Positions 1 to 9,133 are shown, counted from the first letter of the stretch. The stretch: 64,000 nt of DNA from Lewinellaceae bacterium (GCA_020636375.1 JACJXZ010000007.1:369260-433259), one strand, 5' to 3'. Notes: generated from the sequence alone by a model not told the origin. Numbers and translations: made by a program.

Positions 1-492
1 GGGCAGCAGTTCCCGGGGTTCGTTGATGAAAAAAGCATCGATGGGCAACTGCCGACGGGGGAGGGCTTCCAGCACCGCGGCGAAACGCCCGGCGTAACCC
101 GGGGACAGCCCGCTCTCGCTTTCCCGGAGCAGTTGTTCCAGGCCGGCCAGGCACTGCAGGCGCTCCGGCTGGCCGGCCTCCGGCTGGAAATCCCAGCCGG
201 CGAGCAGCAGCTCGTCCCGCCGCCTCAGCAGGTCGGCCGCCGTAGCGAACTGGTCGGCCTCAAAGGAGGGGCCGTAGAAGAACCCGGTGGCGGCCTGCAT
301 CTGGGCCAGGATGGCCTGCCGGTACTGCTCAATGCGCAGGTATTCATCATCGGAGGGATGCCCCAGCAGGCCCAGATGGGACTCCAGGAAATGGAGCAAC
401 CCCTGCGGGCCGAGGTGGAGCGCGCCGCCCACCGTATGATCCGGCAGGGGAAGGGCCGTATCGTCCAGCGCCATTCCGAAATAAACTTTCAT
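1..492 (-). CDS. PD-(D/E)XK nuclease / AddB-like protein, N-terminal part (runs off the window)
   Basis: Open reading frame of 164 codons with no stop, starting at the ATG on the minus strand (complement of 490-492) and leaving the left edge. The start MKVYFGMALDD, followed by a glycine- and leucine-rich stretch (GPQGLLHFLE) and LLLAGWDF, resembles the N-terminus of Bacteroidota proteins annotated as PD-(D/E)XK nuclease family or inactivated-helicase/exonuclease (AddB-like), which act in double-strand break repair. The catalytic nuclease domain would lie outside the window, so this is recognition from the N-terminus only. The following 215 bases up to the next gene show no clear feature. Confidence 0.5.
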   Translation of the reverse strand, partial: MKVYFGMALDDTALPLPDHTVGGALHLGPQGLLHFLESHLGLLGHPSDDEYLRIEQYRQAILAQMQAATGFFYGPSFEADQFATAADLLRRRDELLLAGWDFQPEAGQPERLQCLAGLEQLLRESESGLSPGYAGRFAAVLEALPRRQLPIDAFFINEPRELLP

Positions 493-706
493 AAATTTCC
501 TCAGTCGTTTCTTAATTTCCGATGTTTGTGCAGGGATTGCCGGCTGTTTCCGGCCGGCACCGCAGAGCCTTCGGGCCGGAAACAACCGGCACGCCTGCCT
601 GGTACAACCGCCCCGGGAGGGCATCAGGGCTGTCATTGATTTGTGAAATAAAGGTAATTATTCTGGTGGTATGCCAGGGTGGTTACGCATAAAATTTTGT
701 GACACG

Positions 707-1132
707 ATGAAATTGAACTATCGGGTTTATATGATTTTTGTGGCCCTTCTGTTCAGCGCGAAGGCCGGCGAGGGGGCGGCGATAAGGGTGGCAGTACCCG
801 ATGCCGAAAAGGCTGCGGCGCCCGTTGTCGACGAAGAACGCCTGGAAAAGGCGCGGGCCAGGCTGGGCGGAAACCGGGAGAAGTACGAAAGGCGCCTCGG
901 GCGGCTGGAGCGGAAAATGAAGAAGCGGGGCCTGGTTGGCGAAAACCAGGAGCAGGACGTTTGGAATGACGACAAATTCCGGCTGGGCGTCCTGCTGTTG
1001 CTGGTCGCTATCGGCCTGGGCATCATCGGGGCCATCATTTCCCTGGGCGGGCTGTTCAGTTTCATGGCGGGCCTGTTCGCCCTGGCGGGGGTCGTGCTGC
1101 TCATCTGGAGCCTGGTGGAGTATTATGGATAG
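707..1132 (+). CDS. Small membrane protein with signal sequence, basic coiled helix and C-terminal hydrophobic pair
   Basis: About 141 residues. The ATG at 707 is preferred over the one at 671 because it puts a signal-like segment (MIFVALLFSAKAGEGAA) at the N-terminus. A strongly basic amphipathic stretch follows (about 43-72, many R, K and E), then two adjacent hydrophobic segments (about 88-135, rich in G, L and I) ending at the C-terminus. No enzyme motif is visible. It has the same architecture as the next gene on this strand, so the two look like an old tandem duplication. Function unknown. Confidence 0.7.
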   Translation: MKLNYRVYMIFVALLFSAKAGEGAAIRVAVPDAEKAAAPVVDEERLEKARARLGGNREKYERRLGRLERKMKKRGLVGENQEQDVWNDDKFRLGVLLLLVAIGLGIIGAIISLGGLFSFMAGLFALAGVVLLIWSLVEYYG

Positions 1133-1336
1133 AGCGGGTTGGAAAATATGGTTATCTTACACTGTTAACTGGAATCTCAAAATGAAACTTAGGTATTCAG
1201 GTTTTATGGTACTTCGATGTTGTGCCCCATCCATTCCCCAGGGAATATATTGCGGTAGGCTGGGAGTCCGGCCCTGCCGTAATACCGAAACACCACAACA
1301 CCGAAACACCTAAACAATCACGAAACACGAAACAAT

Positions 1337-1780
1337 ATGGCAAAGCACATCAAAGCCCTGTTAGCTACAACGCTGTTGTTGTTATGTACTTCGGTTACCC
1401 ACGCTGCCGTACGCACCACTACCCCTCCTGCGGCAGAGGGGTCGGCGTTATCCGCAGAGCGGGCGGAAACCCCGGCTGCCCGAAACTGGGCGGGCCGCAA
1501 GTGGGACAAGCTGAAAAAGCGCATCGAGCGCAAGCGCGCCAAATGGGAAAAACGGCAGGCAAAAAGAAAAGCAGTACGGGGAGACGGAGACGAGGGCAAA
1601 AGCCTGTGGACGTCGCTCCCCTTCATTTTGGGCATCGTGCTGCTGGGGGCGGGCATCATTCTCGGCATTGCCGCTCTCAGCAATCCCCTGGGCGGGTTTT
1701 TCCACCTGTTGGCAGGCTTGCTGGTGGTGGCGGGCATCGTCCTGATCCTGTATACGGCGCTTCGGGATAATGGCGTGTAG
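1337..1780 (+). CDS. Small membrane protein, paralogue of the preceding gene
   Basis: 147 residues: signal peptide (LLATTLLLLCTSVTHA), a very basic helix (about 50-80, KWDKLKKRIERKRAKWEKR), and two adjoining hydrophobic segments (about 90-140) before a short polar tail. The order of parts and the spacing match the 707-1132 product although sequence identity is modest. The start lies directly after a degenerate GAAACACC-type tandem stretch at 1284-1335. A very strong hairpin follows at 1896-1942. Function unknown; perhaps a stress or envelope protein. Confidence 0.75.
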   Translation: MAKHIKALLATTLLLLCTSVTHAAVRTTTPPAAEGSALSAERAETPAARNWAGRKWDKLKKRIERKRAKWEKRQAKRKAVRGDGDEGKSLWTSLPFILGIVLLGAGIILGIAALSNPLGGFFHLLAGLLVVAGIVLILYTALRDNGV

Positions 1781-1895
1781 GATTAGCGGAGCGGAGTTGT
1801 TGGGCGTTATTGGCCGGCCGCTTTTCACAGCGGTCGCTGGTGGTTATTGCGGGGAAGCTGCCTGGTAGCCAGCCGGCGCTGTTCCGGCAGCGGCG

Positions 1896-1942
1896 CAGGA
1901 CAAAGGCCATCCCAGGAAACTCCCGGGATGGCCTTTGTCCTG
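1896..1942. terminator. 18-bp perfect hairpin between convergent genes
   Basis: CAGGACAAAGGCCATCCC at 1896-1913 is exactly complementary to 1925-1942, with an 11-base loop. It sits between the convergent genes ending at 1780 (+) and 1956 (-). There is no long T run, so termination is inferred from stem strength and position and would serve both directions. Confidence 0.6.
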
Positions 1943-1955
1943 AGGCATAAAGCTC

Positions 1956-2336
1956 CTATCCGCCGGTTTCTTTTTTCAGTTCCTGGATCTGGCTGTCCCA
2001 GAGCCGTTTCTGGTCGTCGATCTCATCCTCATCGCAGAAGTCTGTAACGACGAGGATGGTCTCCCCGGTTACGGGAGACTTGGAAATGTCGAACTCAAGG
2101 TATTCCGATTCATCTTCGGCATCCAGCCACCGGAAGCGGATGCGTTCGTCTTCAATATCTTCGATGACTTCGGCCATTTCATCGGAACCGCTCCAGAAAA
2201 AAGTGAAGATAGTCCCCTGTATGTCCACCTCATCACAAAACCAGCGCACCAGGCAGGCCGGGGTCGTCAAAAATTTGTACAGGATACTCGGCGAAGCCCG
2301 AAAGAGGTATTCCATTGAAAACTGTACGCGTTCCAT
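1956..2336 (-). CDS. START-like domain protein (SRPBCC fold)
   Basis: 126 residues from the ATG at 2336 (MERVQFSMEYLFRASPSILYKFL). An in-frame ATG 14 codons upstream exists but adds a non-conserved leader. The sequence fits the small Bacteroidota START-like family of the SRPBCC (Bet v1-like) superfamily: an N-terminal strand, the LTTPACLVRWFCD segment, and a strongly acidic C-terminal helix ending in LKKETGG. Such proteins bind hydrophobic ligands; the ligand here is unknown. The 630 bases between this start and rpoD hold the promoters of both genes and a low-complexity AT/G-rich stretch. Confidence 0.75.
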   Translation of the reverse strand: MERVQFSMEYLFRASPSILYKFLTTPACLVRWFCDEVDIQGTIFTFFWSGSDEMAEVIEDIEDERIRFRWLDAEDESEYLEFDISKSPVTGETILVVTDFCDEDEIDDQKRLWDSQIQELKKETGG

Positions 2337-2746
2337 ACTTTGGTTATTGATTAAGTAGCAGGGGCCATAGAACAGCAAGGGTTATTCGGTTGTTATGCCC
2401 TTGGATTGATTCTTTTCTTCTGACATGCTCAGGGGAATAGAACGGGAAAAGCATCTATAGCCGGAATGCCTGCCCACAATAAAAAATAAAAAAATGATTT
2501 TTCCAAAAAATAAATGAGATGCATGAAAGGAGGGAAAAGAACCGGGGGGGGGCAGCAGCCGGGGCACCGCTTTTTTGGCTGCCCTAACAATCAACCAAAC
2601 AGCTTTCTGCAAGGCTGCGAGGCTGCCAAATAATTCATTGCCGGAAAGGCAAAAAGGAGTTCGGAAAGGGAAAAAAACGGGTGGGGGAACCAATTGATGC
2701 CCCAGGTTGTTAAAACGACTGATGTTAACTTAATATTATGCAGCCC

Positions 2747-2777
2747 TTGACTAGAATGGTATAAACCCTTATTTTTG
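2747..2777 (+). promoter_or_regulatory. Bacteroidota-type promoter of rpoD
   Basis: TTG at 2747-2749 and TATTTTTG at 2770-2777, with 20 bases between, match the Bacteroidota pattern TTG, then TAnnTTTG. The predicted start near 2784 would give a leader of about 180 bases. Inferred from consensus only. Confidence 0.55.
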
Positions 2778-2966
2778 TAGGCTGTAATCTGTAACCTAAT
2801 GGGTATAACACAACAGTGGGTAACATTACGTCAAAAGAATCTTCTCATCACTTTCACTGATACCAAAAGCTATTGCCCCACTTACATATCCCTGTCATAT
2901 TCTCCCTATTACCCGCTTTCATCGCTTTTTCGTTCACCATTGTAAACTTAAAAACTATTTACGTAC

Positions 2967-3836
2967 ATGAGACAGCTTAAGATCACTAAGTCTATTACTA
3001 ACCGAGAAAGTCAATCCCTGGAGAAATACCTCCAGGAAATAGGCAAAGTTGACCTACTCACCCCGGAAGAAGAAGTGGAGCTGGCCAAGCGGATAAAACA
3101 AGGTGATCAGGCTGCTCTGGAAAAGCTGACCAAAGCAAACCTGCGGTTTGTCGTTTCCGTAGCGAAACAATATCAGAACCAGGGTTTATCCCTTAGCGAC
3201 CTCATCAACGAAGGCAACCGTACTCTGATCAAAGCAGCCCAGCGTTTTGACGAAACCCGCGGCTTCAAATTCATCTCCTATGCCGTGTGGTGGATTCGCC
3301 AGTCTATCCTTCAGGCGCTGGCCGAACAGTCCCGCATCGTCCGCCTTCCTTTAAATAAGGTCGGTTCACTCAACAAGATCAATAAGGCTTTTTCAGAGCT
3401 GGAACAGGAATACGAGCGCGAGCCTTCCGCCGACGAACTGGCGGAAACCCTGGAAATCCCCACCGAAGAGGTGGAGACCACCCTCGGCGTTGCCGCCCGC
3501 CACGTTTCCATGGACGCCCCCTTCGTCGAAGGCGAGGACAACTCCCTGCTCGACGTGCTGGAAAACAGCAGCACGCCCGGAACCGACTCCGCCCTGGATT
3601 ACCAGGAGTCGCTGCGCAAGGAGATCGAGCGTTCCCTGAGCACCCTGACCGAGCGGCAGTGCGACGTCATTAAACTGTACTTCGGTATCGGCGTGGAACA
3701 CCCCATGTCGCTCGAAGACATCGGCGAGAAATTCGGCCTGACCCGCGAGCGGGTCCGCCAGATCAAAGACAAGGCCATTAACAAACTTCGCTCCGCCAAC
3801 CGGAGCAAACTGCTCAAAAACTATCTCGGTGCGTAA
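2967..3836 (+). CDS. rpoD: RNA polymerase primary sigma factor (sigma-70, RpoD)
   Basis: 289 residues, the usual length for the short Bacteroidota RpoD lacking region 1.1. Region 1.2 is at the N-terminus (SLEKYLQEIGKVDLLTPEEE, about 17-36), region 2 at about 50-125 with the core and -10 binding segment FDETRGFKFISYAVWWIRQ, region 3 at about 130-205, and region 4 at about 220-289 with the helix-turn-helix MSLEDIGEKFGLTRERVRQI. It directs core RNA polymerase to housekeeping promoters. Oddity: residues 85-86 are RT (GNRTLIKAA) where nearly all sigma-70 proteins have LG. A TAnnTTTG promoter and a strong terminator flank the gene, so it appears monocistronic. Confidence 0.97.
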   Translation: MRQLKITKSITNRESQSLEKYLQEIGKVDLLTPEEEVELAKRIKQGDQAALEKLTKANLRFVVSVAKQYQNQGLSLSDLINEGNRTLIKAAQRFDETRGFKFISYAVWWIRQSILQALAEQSRIVRLPLNKVGSLNKINKAFSELEQEYEREPSADELAETLEIPTEEVETTLGVAARHVSMDAPFVEGEDNSLLDVLENSSTPGTDSALDYQESLRKEIERSLSTLTERQCDVIKLYFGIGVEHPMSLEDIGEKFGLTRERVRQIKDKAINKLRSANRSKLLKNYLGA

Positions 3837-3911
3837 TAGTTAAAAATATAATCTTCCATAGTAGGGGTTAAAAAACAAGTTCGAACTTATTTTTTAAATG
3901 TTCCTAAAACC

Positions 3912-3939
3912 AGCCGGAACGACCGTTCCGGCTTTTTTT
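3912..3939 (+). terminator. rpoD: Intrinsic terminator of rpoD
   Basis: AGCCGGAAC, loop GACC, GTTCCGGCT followed by six further T residues: a nine-pair GC-rich stem with a U tract 75 bases after the rpoD stop. A second, weaker palindrome (AAGTTCGAACTT, 3877-3888) precedes it. Confidence 0.9.
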
Positions 3940-3992
3940 ATGCCCGGTAACCGGGTGAGGTGACTTGTCACGTTACAGAACGACCGGCTATC

Positions 3993-4934
3993 TTACTTCC
4001 TGGCTGTAAACTCAAAACCAAAGCTTGCTGTGGCCGCCTCTCCCGGTGCCAGCCGGATCAGGCCCTCCCCGTTGTTGAAAGCATCGATATTGCAGCTCAT
4101 CGGCTCCAGGGCCAGGGTATTCCGGTAGTAGGGGGTGAACAACTGCAGGTATCCGAATTTGCCCGGCCCCACTTCCTGCCAGTACCGGACCTCTCCTGTC
4201 TCCCCGCGGATCAGTATATGGACCTGCCCTTCCTGCTGGCGCAGGGCGAAGCAGTTGTCCAGCACTTCCGGGCCGATGCGGCGGGGCTGGGTGAAGGTGG
4301 TGTATTCGTAACGTCGGCCGGTGGGGATCATCGCCTGGTCGACGCCGATCATGTCGCAGGGAGGAAGCTGCAGGATGAGGTCGTCCACCTTGTCGGAGAG
4401 CCGGAAGTAAGGATGCCAGCCCATGCCAAAGGGCAGGGGTGCCCGGCCGTTGTTGCGCACCTGCAGGGTAACCTCCACGGTTCCGGGGTTGGCGATCTCA
4501 AAGGTTGTTTCGAAAAGGAAGGGGAAAGGGTAGGAGGGGCGCCCGCCCTCATAGTGAAAGGCGCAACGGAGGGACGCTTTTTCCTCCGCGGCATTCACTG
4601 CGCTAACCGTCATTGGCTGGTCCATGCCGAATCCATGCAGGGCGTTGCCGGTCTGCCCGTCATTGACGGGAAACCGGTATTCCCGGCCCTGCCATTCGTA
4701 GCGGCCTTCTTTCAGGCGGTTGGGAAAGGGGAAAAGCAGGACGTTCTTGGCCCAGCGGTTAATGGCCATCTCCTCGGGGGTGGCGTAGCCGTCGAGCAGG
4801 GGCTGCCCCTGCAGCTCGATGTTCAGCACACAACCGCCGAATCCCGGAACGAGATCAATGCGGTTGCCGGCCGCCGTATCGGCCAGGCTGTGTTTTTCAT
4901 ATTCTCCGAAGGGAGTGATGTGGTGTTGATACAT
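3993..4934 (-). CDS. Aldose 1-epimerase family protein
   Basis: 313 residues from the ATG at 4934 (MYQHHITPFGEYEK); a longer frame to 5000 adds 22 atypical residues. Galactose-mutarotase superfamily beta-sandwich: conserved NRLKEGRYEWQG, the histidine in ALHGFGMDQPM, the second histidine in GMGWHPYFRL, and a glutamate near the C-terminus in LALEPMSC, matching the two-His plus Glu catalytic set. Family members interconvert alpha and beta anomers of aldohexoses in the cytoplasm. No signal peptide. It lies 78 bases downstream of a dehydrogenase gene on the same strand and may be cotranscribed. Confidence 0.88.
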   Translation of the reverse strand: MYQHHITPFGEYEKHSLADTAAGNRIDLVPGFGGCVLNIELQGQPLLDGYATPEEMAINRWAKNVLLFPFPNRLKEGRYEWQGREYRFPVNDGQTGNALHGFGMDQPMTVSAVNAAEEKASLRCAFHYEGGRPSYPFPFLFETTFEIANPGTVEVTLQVRNNGRAPLPFGMGWHPYFRLSDKVDDLILQLPPCDMIGVDQAMIPTGRRYEYTTFTQPRRIGPEVLDNCFALRQQEGQVHILIRGETGEVRYWQEVGPGKFGYLQLFTPYYRNTLALEPMSCNIDAFNNGEGLIRLAPGEAATASFGFEFTARK

Positions 4935-5012
4935 ATGGATGTATTGGGAGGCCCGGGGTTTTCGACGGTAATATAAGAATAAATATTTCAGGGAATTCAC
5001 GCCCTCCCTCCT

Positions 5013-6248
5013 TTACTCTTCTCTCACGCCCTCGCTTGCCTTTTCTCCGCGGACATAACCTTCCAGGTACTGGAAGCGTGGCCCCAGGTGCCCGTTTTCG
5101 GCGATCGTCGCCCGTTCGATCATAGGGCTATGCTCTTTCAGCAACTCGGGCAGCACGTGGGCAATGAACTGCCGGCCGAAAGCCTGCGAGGCGTCGCGGG
5201 GCAACTCGTTGGGCAGGTTGTCGATGGCCATCACATCGACCGAGCGGGGCTGGTATGGCGCGGTTTCCGTTTCTGTTTCCGGGTCGTAGCCGTAGACCGG
5301 CTCATCGATGGTCGACGCCCGCAGGGTGGAGGGAATGGAAGCATCCGGTGCAATGTCGCAGGTCACGTCGGCGATCACCTGGATGTTGAAATCCTCGCGG
5401 CGCATTTCTTCTCTGGTGAAGAAGGCCGGCGCTTTTTTATCCCAGTAAATGCCGTTGATCATCACATCGGCTACCCGGTAGTACGGGGCAAAGATGCTTT
5501 TGTAGCGCTCGGGGTGTTTGTAAAAATCCCGGGTGCTGAACGGGCCGCCGTCCTTTCGGGCAGCGTAGTGTTTGCACTCCAGCTGCGTGAAAACCGGCTC
5601 TGCGAACGTTTCTTCCAGGAAGCTCTCGGGGCTGGCTTGCCGGATGCCCATATCCTTCAGGACCCTGGCCGCGCCCTGGCCAACCCGGCCGGAACCCGTC
5701 AGCACTACTTTCATCGGCGGCAGCTGGAGGTGCCGGTATACTCTGGTGGCTTCGGCGTAATCCAGGCAATCCTTCATGCGCCGGAGGCTGTACTGGCCGG
5801 TGCGCCGGCCGTAGGCCATGATGCCGTTGTGCGCGCCGACCATGCCCGCGAAGCGGCCGAAGGCGATCAGGCGCCTGCCGTGTTCGTCGGTGAGCACCTC
5901 ATAGTCGATCAGCCGGATGTTCTTGTCCAGAATGGCGCGCAGCAGGCCGCGGTTGTGCGCCTGTTCCTTAATGGTATGAGAGAAGAAAAAGTACGTTTTG
6001 TTGGGGATGAGCTGCTGGACCGGCACCTCCTTCACCCCCATCAGGATGTCCCGGCCAGAGAGGTTGTCCGAAAGGGGGATGCCGAGTTTGCTGTATTGCT
6101 CGTCCGGGAAACATCGCCCCGGGAAAGGCTCTACGACAACGTCTACGGGATAGTCCCGGATGATCTCGGCGCATTGTTCCGGCGCGAGGGGAACGCGCGA
6201 ATCGGGAGGGATCTTGCCTTCGCGGATGATTCCTATCTTCATGGGCAT
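5013..6248 (-). CDS. NAD(P)-dependent dehydrogenase of the saccharopine / alanine dehydrogenase family
   Basis: 411 residues. The N-terminus (MKIGIIREGKIPPDSRVPLAPEQC) is the typical start of the alanine dehydrogenase/PNT N-domain. A Rossmann glycine motif follows (VVLTGSGRVGQGAARVL, about 178-194), then a C-terminal catalytic half with IQVIADVTCDIAPDASIPST and SVDVMAIDNLPNELPRDAS. This layout fits NAD-dependent saccharopine dehydrogenase (lysine-forming) relatives common in Bacteroidota. The exact substrate cannot be read from sequence; an alanine dehydrogenase-like role is the main alternative. Same strand as the downstream epimerase. Confidence 0.8.
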   Translation of the reverse strand: MPMKIGIIREGKIPPDSRVPLAPEQCAEIIRDYPVDVVVEPFPGRCFPDEQYSKLGIPLSDNLSGRDILMGVKEVPVQQLIPNKTYFFFSHTIKEQAHNRGLLRAILDKNIRLIDYEVLTDEHGRRLIAFGRFAGMVGAHNGIMAYGRRTGQYSLRRMKDCLDYAEATRVYRHLQLPPMKVVLTGSGRVGQGAARVLKDMGIRQASPESFLEETFAEPVFTQLECKHYAARKDGGPFSTRDFYKHPERYKSIFAPYYRVADVMINGIYWDKKAPAFFTREEMRREDFNIQVIADVTCDIAPDASIPSTLRASTIDEPVYGYDPETETETAPYQPRSVDVMAIDNLPNELPRDASQAFGRQFIAHVLPELLKEHSPMIERATIAENGHLGPRFQYLEGYVRGEKASEGVREE

Positions 6249-6407
6249 TTGATTTATCTGGTTAGGCCGTCAGGGCTTCACAAAAATAGGCAAGATTGGG
6301 AGGATTCAAAGGGGGAGGGGGGGATTTTGTGTGGATGTGTTTAAGTGCCAAGGTGTAAATGAAACAACCTTCCCGGCGACTTTACAGACATCAACACATC
6401 AACACAT

Positions 6408-6878
6408 TTACCCCAAAACCCAGTACAACAGCCGCCAGATCAGCCAAACCGACAAGCCCAGGAGGGCGAACAGCAGCAGCAGGATGAAGATCACCACCGG
6501 CCAGGCGCTGCCCTGGTGTTTGCCCTCCGCGTAGTGTTCCCGCAACAGGCGAAGGTTGCGCAGGTTGGCGCGGTAGCCCAGGTCGAACAGGTCGCCCAAC
6601 AGCGGGACAGCGCCCACGACGGTATCGATCAGCACATTGCCGGCCATCTTCACCAGGGCTATGCCGCTGGCGCCCTTGCGGGCCATGGCCGCTACCAGTA
6701 CCCCGGAAATGGCGAAACTCACCACATCGCCGATGTAGGGGACCAGCCCGATCAGGAAGTCGGCGCCGAAGCGGATATTGGTCCCGGGAATGCGGTAACG
6801 GTTGTCGAGGATGCTGGCCGCGGTGTCGATCCAGGCGAGTTCCTGTTGGTAAGGTTGTTCAGCGGGTTGGTCTTTCAT
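6408..6878 (-). CDS. DUF4112 domain membrane protein
   Basis: 156 residues from the ATG at 6878 (MKDQPAEQPYQQEL); an upstream in-frame start at 6920 lies in low-complexity DNA. The segment LDNRYRIPGTNIRFGADFLIGLVPYIGD followed by PLLGDLFDLGYRANLRNLRLLREH is the DUF4112 signature (about 20-120). A last hydrophobic helix lies at about 128-152. Small inner-membrane protein of unknown function. Upstream DNA contains a TGTTTGT tandem stretch. Confidence 0.85.
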   Translation of the reverse strand: MKDQPAEQPYQQELAWIDTAASILDNRYRIPGTNIRFGADFLIGLVPYIGDVVSFAISGVLVAAMARKGASGIALVKMAGNVLIDTVVGAVPLLGDLFDLGYRANLRNLRLLREHYAEGKHQGSAWPVVIFILLLLFALLGLSVWLIWRLLYWVLG

Positions 6879-6973
6879 GGAGTGTGTGTGGGGGTGTTGT
6901 TTGTTGTTTGTTGGCCGCAAGCGTCATCATTTGTTGATTGTAGAGGAGGCTTGCCTGTCAGCGGATCACCCTC

Positions 6974-7720
6974 CTAACGATGCGTCACGCCGTTCAAATA
7001 GTGTACGGCGTTCATCATCACCCCATTGTCCCAGTGGATTTCCCGCAGGCCGATGCGGTAGTGGTCGACCTGGAACTCCTCGGAGTCCTGGCCAATCTGG
7101 AAGAAGCAGGAGGGGGTGATATGCACGACGATATTCTTTTTGCGGATCACTTTTTCCACGTGATAGTGGCCGGTAAAGACATTGACGTTGAAGGGGTGGG
7201 CCAGAAAGATGGACTGCACTTCGCCCCGGTTGCGCAGGGCGTGCCGGCTGTCCATAAACGGGACGCCGGCCTCCAGCGGCGGATGGTGCATGAAGATCAT
7301 GGCTTCCTGTTTCAGGCCCTTCAGCTGCCCGCGCAGCCACTCCTGCTGCGCTTCCGAAACGATGCCGGTGGTGGTGTCCAGGAACAGGACCGGGCGGCCG
7401 CTGAATATTTTGGAATAGTACAGTTCCCCTTCCTTGAGCAGGTGGCTGCGGCCGAAGGCCTCTGCCATCATGACGGGGTCGTCGTGGTTGCCGGAGAGGA
7501 TATCGTAGGGAATGTCCAGGCCTTCCATCTGTTCGAAGATCCACTCGTATATCCGGGGGTCTCCGTCGCGATAACAGAGGTCGCCGGATAAGACCAGATA
7601 GTGCGGGCGCTTTTGACGGGCGGCATCGAGCACTTTCAGGAAGTTGGCTCTCACGTCCACGCCGTAGGTGTCTTCGCCTTCCCGGCCGACGTGCAGGTCT
7701 GTGATCTGGACAATTCTCAT
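6974..7720 (-). CDS. Metallophosphoesterase, cyclic-nucleotide phosphodiesterase-like (class III)
   Basis: 248 residues. All calcineurin-like metal motifs are visible in order: DLHVG (about 8-12), GDLCYRDGDP (about 46-55), GNHDD (about 78-82), the HHPP pair (about 142-145) and GHYH (about 185-188). This set is typical of CpdA-type 3',5'-cAMP phosphodiesterases and related dimetal phosphoesterases. No signal peptide, so cytoplasmic. The physiological substrate is not readable. Single gene with a 250-base upstream region. Confidence 0.88.
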   Translation of the reverse strand: MRIVQITDLHVGREGEDTYGVDVRANFLKVLDAARQKRPHYLVLSGDLCYRDGDPRIYEWIFEQMEGLDIPYDILSGNHDDPVMMAEAFGRSHLLKEGELYYSKIFSGRPVLFLDTTTGIVSEAQQEWLRGQLKGLKQEAMIFMHHPPLEAGVPFMDSRHALRNRGEVQSIFLAHPFNVNVFTGHYHVEKVIRKKNIVVHITPSCFFQIGQDSEEFQVDHYRIGLREIHWDNGVMMNAVHYLNGVTHR

Positions 7721-7943
7721 AGCAATCTAAGGTCGTCGTTGGTATGTGATAACTGGTTCCAGGCGTTTTCCCGAACGGTCGGAACTTTACGGAAAACACC
7801 TGACTAAAGATAAGCAACGATGGGGAGAGTGAAAAAATTTTGCTGAACTTTGTGAAATCCATCGGCCACTAGTCATTCACTAATTCACTAATTCAGTCCA
7901 TGTACTGAACAATATGGCAATATAACCATTCAACCCCATTCCC

Positions 7944-8834
7944 CTACTCCGGTTTCTTCCCGGAAGTCCTGATGTTCACCAGTTTGCGCAGCAGGTCGAA
8001 CCAGAAGGGAGCGCCCAGAGAGACCGCCAGGGCGGTCACGATCCAGCCCAGGATTTTGGTCACCACATCATACCAGCCAACTTCTTCCCAGACCACGTTT
8101 TTCCAGCCCAGCCCCAGCGGCGACCGGACCGTCTCGATCTGGTTGTCTACCAGCCCTTTCAGCTTGGCGAGGGAGGCTTCGAATTCCGGGTCGCCGGCAG
8201 TCACCACATCAAAGGTGTCTTTGCTGTCCACAAAATCTTCCGCCAGGTTGACCACCTTCTGCAGGGTGTCGGGGTCATTTTCCAGCCGCTCGTAGATGGC
8301 CAGGGTGTCGGCGTTGAAAATGAGGGCGATCAGAAAGCCGACGCCGACGAGGATCTTCTGGGTATAACGCTTGTACCAGCCCGAAGCGCGGTCCATGACG
8401 TCGTTGTACCACCACTTCACCTTGCCCTTGAACACGTCGACATTATTATCCGCCTCCCGCAGGAACTGCTTAAGCACATTCCGGAGGTCTTCGTCCGGCA
8501 GTTCATCGATCCGGGCTTCCAGCTTATCCACTCCTTCCCCTTTGAGGATGACATCCATGAGTATGGACTGGAAGGACTCGTCGCTGATATAGGAAGGCGA
8601 GCGCCGGCTTTTTCCGTATTTGCTGCCCAACTGCTTGTACAGCGAGTTTTCCTTGAAGGCGGCCAGCAGCTTTTCATCCTTATCTGTAAAGGCCAGCATA
8701 TTGCGGAGGGCCTTTTCCAGGTTCTTGCCGCGCAGCGACATGAAGGAGGCCAGCAATTCCATGACGGTGGTGGCCAGCAGGCTGAGCAGGAGCAGCACAA
8801 AAACGAGGCCGATAACGACTTGAAGCATTCCCAT
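7944..8834 (-). CDS. Conserved three-helix membrane protein of unknown function
   Basis: 296 residues. Hydrophobic segments at about 4-26, 160-176 and 258-280, with a charged soluble region between the first two (27-155) and an acidic one at about 180-255. The end of the protein (VSLGAPFWFDLLRKLVNIR) is the best conserved-looking part and recurs in uncharacterised membrane proteins of several phyla. No catalytic motif. It is preceded by about 360 bases with no intact gene, which contain a possible gene remnant. Confidence 0.75.
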   Translation of the reverse strand: MGMLQVVIGLVFVLLLLSLLATTVMELLASFMSLRGKNLEKALRNMLAFTDKDEKLLAAFKENSLYKQLGSKYGKSRRSPSYISDESFQSILMDVILKGEGVDKLEARIDELPDEDLRNVLKQFLREADNNVDVFKGKVKWWYNDVMDRASGWYKRYTQKILVGVGFLIALIFNADTLAIYERLENDPDTLQKVVNLAEDFVDSKDTFDVVTAGDPEFEASLAKLKGLVDNQIETVRSPLGLGWKNVVWEEVGWYDVVTKILGWIVTALAVSLGAPFWFDLLRKLVNIRTSGKKPE

Positions 8835-8980
8835 AATGAAACAGCAACTTTAATGGTTAAATTTTTCAGGATGTGGGATGTACGAACCCGCAGTTGGGGT
8901 TGCGATATACGCTGCGGGCCGTGCAACCGGCTTTCTGCGTGTAAAATAGCGGAAAACTTCGTATCTGCAAAAGCCGGATA

Positions 8981-9133
8981 CTATTTCAGCGTTTCTTCAA
9001 ACAACCGGAAGATGCGCTTGTACTCGTCGGCCCAACTGCTGGTTGTCCTTACCCAGTGTACACCTATGGCAGCTTCCGTAACCTGCAGGGCCGAAGGGCG
9101 GATCTTTTTGAGTTGAGAAAGCGGCAGGTTTTC
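8981..9133 (-). pseudogene. Possible 3' remnant of a lost gene
   Basis: Reading the minus strand towards the TAG at 8981-8983 gives about 50 residues of protein-like sequence (ALQVTEAAIGVHWVRTTSSW, then ADEYKRIFRLFEETLK). No start codon precedes it: the frame runs into a degenerate ATTCGTG/CGAATAA tandem stretch at about 9130-9195. It looks like the C-terminus of a truncated gene, but no family was recognised. Confidence 0.3.

Noticed and set aside
2382..2693. 103-residue frame upstream of rpoD
   Set aside because: Low-complexity intergenic DNA with no signal or domain, and it covers the promoter region.
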